Shown here piece after piece: positions 58,889-64,000 of a stretch of 64,000 nt of DNA; position 1 is the stretch's first letter, and the number at the start of each line of letters is the position of its first letter. Source of the DNA: Glutinoglossum americanum (lineage: Eukaryota; Ascomycota; Geoglossomycetes; Geoglossales; Geoglossaceae); NCBI GenBank assembly GCA_020080175.1, contig JAGHQL010000049.1, positions 62,001 through 126,000 of the forward strand, written 5' to 3'. The translations under genes and the position numbers were made by a program. Below the pieces are notes generated by a model. It did no database searches. It was given only the letters and a program-made list of their open reading frames with translations, and was not told the DNA's origin.

Positions 58889-61403
58889 TCACACAGCCTC
58901 GCTCCGGCTTCTACTGATCATAAGCGGCCGTTCCATTCGGATCTGAGCATCTTCCTCCTCCGCTGCTGCAAGGTGTTCGCCTGGTAGAAGTATTGCCCTG
59001 TCAATCGCTACCGGCAAACCTCTATGCCGGCCTCTGATCATTACCGCACAGAGTATCAACTTGCTCAACTTATGCCAGCCGCCAGAGAAGCTGTACATCT
59101 GATCTGGAAGGCCTGTGCTGATACCCACGCAACCATAAGCGCTAATCGTCTCGAATATGACATTGAAAACCGAATACGTCACTGGATCACGTTCGAACTG
59201 GGAGGTCTCCACAATGGTAATAAAGATAACCGCAAGAACAATCCACCACAAGTCGTGAGCCAGCTGGGCCCGCAATTGCTGTTGCATGAAATACCTTTTC
59301 TGTGAAGGTGGTGATGCGGGGAGTGACTTCCTTAAGCCCCTGAGAAACGATAACTGCTCCTGGTCCTCGCCCGTGTCATCCGAATAGATACCTAAGCTCC
59401 GCTCCTCGTATACATTCGAGTTGCGCATAGTGATAACAACTGGGTATACCGAGATATACATCATCACAACGTAGAGAACCTGCAAGCCAATGCGAAGTGA
59501 AGAGATGCCTATGATGTAGAAACCCCCGCTTCGGACTGCGAATGCCTGGAATAGTCCATCGATGGCACGGGAGCCAGCGGGAATGTCCCTCAAAGCTGGA
59601 TTACCGATCTACGGGTGTTTGTGAACAACGCGCGCATCTTTTGCTCGATGACAGCGAAGACCTACATTGAGGACTTCAAAGGCGACCCAGTCAATCCCAT
59701 TTAGCACCAGCACCGACAAGAGGAGCCACCAAGTATGCGCTGAAGGAAAGAGGTTGGTATAACATCGTCTTGGGTGGTCAAGAAGAAATTCCAAGGTATC
59801 CCGGTAATCTCGGTAGTGCTCGCCATCTGGGAGCGAAATCCGTAATACCCATATAATGAAACGTAGAAATATTGGGTAGCTGCAAAGGTTCAGTATCAGG
59901 AACGGTCAGGTCTTGTCAGGCGCCAGGCTTAAATACCATGTATTACCCGCTAGAATCAGTAGCCCCATTGTGATGAGCATAAAGTATGATGATTGAAAAG
60001 GCATCTAAAGGTTGTTAGACAAGCCTCCTTGCTGACTTTACTCTGCCAACCTACCATGTTTGCGTCCAAAAGGCTCATTCCCGAATTGTTAAAAGCAGAA
60101 ACCGCGAAAAATGACCCGGTCCACCTGAGCGGGTAAGCAGAATTTTCGAAATCAAGTTCCACATCTACTTCAAGCATACCATGGATTGATCCCATTTTCC
60201 TCCGACACAGAAGCTTTGTTTCTAGCAATATAAGCGCCAACTCCTAAGCATCCTAGTAGTTGCCAGAGTGTGAAGTAAATAGGGACAACAATAGAAAGGA
60301 AGGTGATTGCTCGATACTCGACACCACCGAGTTCTTCACGTTGGGCCTCCGTAAGGTCATGGAAAGTGGAATTCCGGCCGATCCTAAAGGAGGCGTACAG
60401 TTCACCATTAGTGTTCTTAATCCGGCCCCTCTCCTCACTGGTGCTCGATTTCCTCCAGCTTTTGTCCCTACTGACTGCATCAGTGTCTGCGCCGATACGT
60501 TGGGGAGGAAGCATGCGTTGCTGAGGGCTCAATTGATCTCCAGAGGGGCGTCCTTGGGGAGGTGATTTAGTATCAATGCTAAAGATAACATGGCCATTTT
60601 CGTCATTATCGCTGATACGTGGCCTCACATCAGATGACTGAACGGTAGGCAAGGCAGGGCTAATCTGATCCCTCTGTGGCTGTGTCTGAGAATCCTCAGG
60701 GAGCAGCTTTTGCTCTTGAGCTATGCTTGACCTTGAGTGAGGCCGAGAGAGTGATACGCGGCGAAAGGGACCTGGCCCTTGAGGTACAGTGTGACGTATT
60801 TCGGCATCCTTAGCAACTGTTCCTTGTCTCGAAAGAGACAAGGGGATTGGTAGCCGGCCATTCATAATGCTTGAGCTTTGAGATCTCTTTCGTCGGCGTT
60901 TCTCCGAAACAATTTTCTCGAATTTGGCTTCAAACGCCTTTCGACGAATATGGACCACAGCTGAAGACACAAGTATCTACATAGAATTAGCCAAGGACTG
61001 GCCAGGATGGAAAGCTAGGACGGTAAGAAAAAATCACCGCAGAGCCAAGGATAATAAGTGCGAAAAGCAAAGCTTGCTGGAATGTATTTAATGTCGACAA
61101 ATTGACTGTGTTAAGTCCTGCAAGTGTCATCGCGCTAACGGTGAAGAAGAGGGAGTCTGTATAGCTGATGCTGCGAGAAGGCGTCGACGCGCCCCAAAAG
61201 ATGACCGATGTAATGAGGCATACGCCGATAAAGTATGCGTAATGGAGGGTAATAAAATTGAGTGGTGGTAAAAGCGGTCTAATGTATTTGGTGAAGGCCC
61301 GAAGTATATTGATGGACCTGACTCGCAAGTACGTGACTAAAAGATGTAATTCATTCGCTGTCCGTGCCAACGCATGGATGAAGGCTTTGTACTCACCTGA
61401 CAT
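58889..61403 (-). CDS. TRK1: TRK-type high-affinity potassium transporter
   Basis: Exons 61403-61038, 60976-60180, 60124-60055, 60004-59937, 59879-59666, 59608-58889; 744 aa. It takes up K+ across the plasma membrane. The first pore module shows FITLHYAYFIGVCLI and DSLFFTVSAMTLAGLNTVNL with the selectivity Gly; then comes a long hydrophilic loop of about 200 residues. Later modules show FFAVSAFNNSGMSLLDAN, FQAFAVRSGGFY and ETISAYGCVGISTG, and the end carries MIRGRHRGLPVAIDRAILLP. All later exons are in phase. The start is uncertain: the frame stays open upstream to about 61565 without an ATG, so I used ATG 61403. A 60-bp in-frame intron (61396-61337) may also be removed. The upstream side is the A/T tract. 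Confidence 0.9.
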
Positions 61404-61648
61404 CTTGAGAACATTCGACGGGGTAGTTCCCAGTGGGTCGACGATTTTCGACCCAAGGTTGGAAATAACGGAGTGGGTCAATTTTGCGATAGATGGAAAA
61501 AGCAAGCAAATAACCCGAATGAATATCGGAAGCGAGATGGTTGTACTTGGGAATGAGGCGCGCACAGATGTTGCAGGGGTTTTTCAGTAGGCGAAAAAAA
61601 AAGTCTCTGCTCCCCTAGTCAAAGATCTCAGGAGTTTTCATCAGTCAC
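61404..61648. other. TRK 5' flank
   Basis: The TRK frame stays open through most of this stretch but has no ATG. It is either a 5' leader or the remains of a longer N-terminus. Confidence 0.4.
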
Positions 61649-62160
61649 ATTTTATGTAAAATAAATAAAAAAATTAAAATATATATAATTAATTAGTATA
61701 ATATAGCAGTACTTTCAGTTAAAATAATTACCTCAAGACATGATTTTATTACAGTAATAAAATTAAATAATATTATTCAAGTTATAAAAAATTATATTTA
61801 ATTTATTTTTGTATTTTTTTAAATTACTTTTATATTTTTTTAATATATTTTATTATAATATTATAAAATATTACTTATAATTAATTATTTAACAAAATAA
61901 TTTAAAACTTTATGATTATATGATTAAATAAAATTATATAAATAATATTTAATTTATATTAAAACTATTTTATTTTTATTTACTTTATATTTTAAAGTAA
62001 ATTAATATTTAATTACTTTTAAATAATAAACTTATTCTTTTAATAATATTTTTATAATAATTTTTTAAAATATTAAAAATTAAGTATTAAATATTATATT
62101 TATTTAAATAGTAAGAATAACTTAATATAATTTTTATTAATATATTTTAGAGTAAATTTA
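61649..62160. other. Nearly pure A/T tract
   Basis: About 510 bp with only scattered G or C; the core 61743-62150 is roughly 95% A+T by eye, made of mixed TTA/ATA/TTT words and not a simple tandem repeat. It sits between genes of ordinary composition. It is coding in no frame. Candidates are a repeat eroded by RIP-type mutation or a mitochondrial DNA insertion; sequence alone does not decide. Confidence 0.9.
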
Positions 62161-62714
62161 GAAATCAATAACTGGTATGTTATATATAAGTATCTTGATA
62201 CATTGCCTGAACTCTTGATTTTGTTGAAGTCTGCTATTTACCCTTGTTGGGTTGCAGATATAATGTCTTTCATGATGTTAGAAAGATGCATTTCGCGTAA
62301 AAAAATCCCGCGACTTTTGCTTATAACTCGTACTTAGGGCAATCTTGACTGGCTGTTTAACTGGTCAACCCCTGAGCGAGACTGACACGACTTTTGTCGC
62401 GGTCCTGTACATGCGTATATCAGATCAGCCGTATCAAACGTGCACATGTGGAATACTAGTAATCTTTTGCTTCTGTTGCCACGACAGATGGCTACAATAG
62501 GGGGTTTGGTGGCTGGCCCGATATCAACGCGTAAACAACGAAAACAGCCAAATATTTGAATATATATCTCCGTAGGGAAAACTGGCCGAACGATTCTTGC
62601 TGGGCCGGTTGAGATAAGTCGACTTTCTAGTATGGCCTTTGTGCCTTCTTTGTCGTACTGTTGCATGTACAAAGTAGAGAGGCACATGTTTATATACAGG
62701 TATGTTACTGATTG
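62161..62714. other. Intergenic, MSK1 downstream region
   Basis: Normal base composition returns abruptly. No gene supported; the 117-aa minus frame at 62334-62687 has no recognisable domain. Confidence 0.45.
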
Positions 62715-63969
62715 CTATCTTCTCGGACACTCTCTACCAGTCAGCCCCACCACATTCCTTAGATTCCCGAAACTCAGCACCTCGTTGATTCTCTGGACCC
62801 CACAAAAAACCATGCAGAGCCTATCCACGCCCAGTCCCCAACCACCTGTGGGGGGTAATCCCCACTCTAGCGCCTCAAGATACGATTCATCAATGGTATC
62901 CCGATTCTCTTCGTCGCGCCATGTGAGCTGCTCTTCGAATTTGCGGCGCTGTTCGAAAGGAGAGTTCTCTTCTTCATAGGCATTGACAATTTCCCGTCCA
63001 CCAATAAAGAGTTCAACACGAGATGATACGGCTTGGTTGTTTTCAACGTGACTCGACGATTTAGCAAGGGGGGAGAGGCACTCTGGGTGGTGAGTAATGA
63101 AAGTTGGGGAGACACAAAGGGGTTCAAGGTAAAGGGAAGATAGGTGGTCGAGGAGACGTGGAAGAGTAGTCGATGTCGGGGGTTCAATGTTGAGGGTCTG
63201 GAAGATCCGTAAAACATCACTTGCTGCAGCTGGCGCTCCGAGATCCGGGAGAGGCTGCCCAATTGCGTTTTCTATGGCGGGAATGAAGTCGATTCGGCGG
63301 AAGGGAGTAGTAAAGTCTACATCCCAATTGGGTAAAGAGCTGAATTGAGCATCCTTTAGTTGCTGTACATGCACAGCGAGACCTGAAAACAAGGTTTCAG
63401 TCATGTGTATTAGATCTTCTAGGCTAGCAAAGGATTTATAGAATTCGCAGGTGGTGAATTCGGGATTGTGGGTTGCATCAAGACCTAGTATTCGGTTAGC
63501 GTCCTAAAAGCGAGATACCCGTATCAGGTCAGAGAAGGTCCACCTTCGTTCCTGAAAGATGGCCCAATCTCGAATACCCTATCTATACCACCCAATATCA
63601 GCCGCTTTAGCCATAACTCTGGGGCAATTCTCAAAGTGATAGTTCGGTCCGGAAATTCTGTCGCTGAGGTCTTAAACGGTCTTGCAATAGCGCCACCCGC
63701 AATATCAGCTAAGATGGGGGTATTGACCTCAACGAATTGGTCGTTGAGAAGAAAGTTTCGTAGGTATTGTATAATGTATGATCTCAAGCGAAGAACATGT
63801 GCCGCTCGCGGGTTCACAAGTAAATCTGCTTGCCGGTTGTGTATACGAGTAGCCCTGTCACGAAGTTCTTCAGGGAGCCGGTGAAGACTGGGTGAAAGGA
63901 GTTTCGGAAGCTCTGTGATGGAAACCGATAACTCTCCTCTAGACGTTCGATGTGGGGTGCCGGTAACAG
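62715..63969 (-). CDS. MSK1: Mitochondrial lysyl-tRNA synthetase, 3' part
   Basis: Exons 63969-63544 and 63484-62715, about 398 aa visible; the 5' part lies beyond the window. It charges mitochondrial tRNA-Lys. The class II catalytic core is clear: VNPRAAHVLRLRSYIIQYLR, EVNTPILADIAGGAIARPF (motif 1), LRIAPELWLKRLILGGIDRVFEIGPSFRNEG (split here as LRIAPELWLKR and RVFEIGPSFRNEG, motif 2), THNPEFTTCEFY, and near the end GGWGLGVDRL (motif 3). The splice joins RNEG to LDATHNPEF in phase. The acceptor at 63969 is inferred because a stop precedes it in frame. The weakly conserved insert between motifs 2 and 3 fits the mitochondrial rather than cytosolic enzyme. Confidence 0.9.
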
Positions 63970-64000
63970 CTTGAAGAGGTCAGCGATGTGCCCTGTAGGA

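Noticed and set aside
1-64000. Biosynthetic gene cluster or defence island
   Set aside because: No PKS, NRPS, terpene cyclase, NLR, CRISPR or phage-type gene found; the ketoreductase, regulators and MFS pump are scattered among housekeeping genes.

Overview
This window is nuclear DNA of a filamentous ascomycete (Pezizomycotina). The evidence is the gene content (Het-C, a Clr5-domain protein, a bZIP-DUF3425 regulator, a TRI12-type efflux pump, a fungal cell-surface GT2 enzyme), many 45-100 bp GT-AG introns, and 0.4-4 kb spacers. I could not fix the class. I rebuilt about 20 multi-exon genes by joining frames at splice sites and checking that exon phases add up; coordinates are given exon by exon. 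No tRNA, rRNA or CRISPR array was seen.

Layout. 1-6.6 kb: BAP31-family ER protein, amidase-signature hydrolase and Zn2Cys6 regulator, all on +. 7-11.2 kb: Clr5-domain protein and a low-complexity protein, both on -. 12-17 kb: Het-C (+), ending in 42 glutamates, converging on an SDR-type ketoreductase (-). 17-22.8 kb: gene-poor, with one Gly/Met/Pro-rich protein. 22.8-32.3 kb: a metabolic and housekeeping block with mitochondrial D-lactate dehydrogenase, a type I membrane protein, a senescence/spartin-domain protein and mitochondrial acyl-CoA dehydrogenase. 33-39.4 kb: bZIP regulator, an unrecognised possible gene and a TRI12-like MFS pump. 39.4-48 kb: gene-poor except for the GT2 glycosyltransferase. 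48-51.5 kb: NOC2 and VPS28, head to head with 139 bp between start codons. 51.5-55 kb: a decayed ACR3-type arsenite-efflux gene and a possible LTR scrap. 55-64 kb: PTR2-type peptide transporter, TRK potassium transporter, a roughly 0.5 kb nearly pure A/T tract, and the 3' part of mitochondrial lysyl-tRNA synthetase, which runs off the right edge.

Most genes are unrelated housekeeping functions, not one pathway. No biosynthetic backbone gene (PKS, NRPS, terpene cyclase) or defence system is visible. The items most worth a second look are the previously unflagged ACR3 pseudogene, the A/T tract at the 5' side of TRK, the glutamate tail of Het-C, and the bZIP - unknown gene - efflux pump neighbourhood. 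I did not find convincing evidence of a wholly new biological system.
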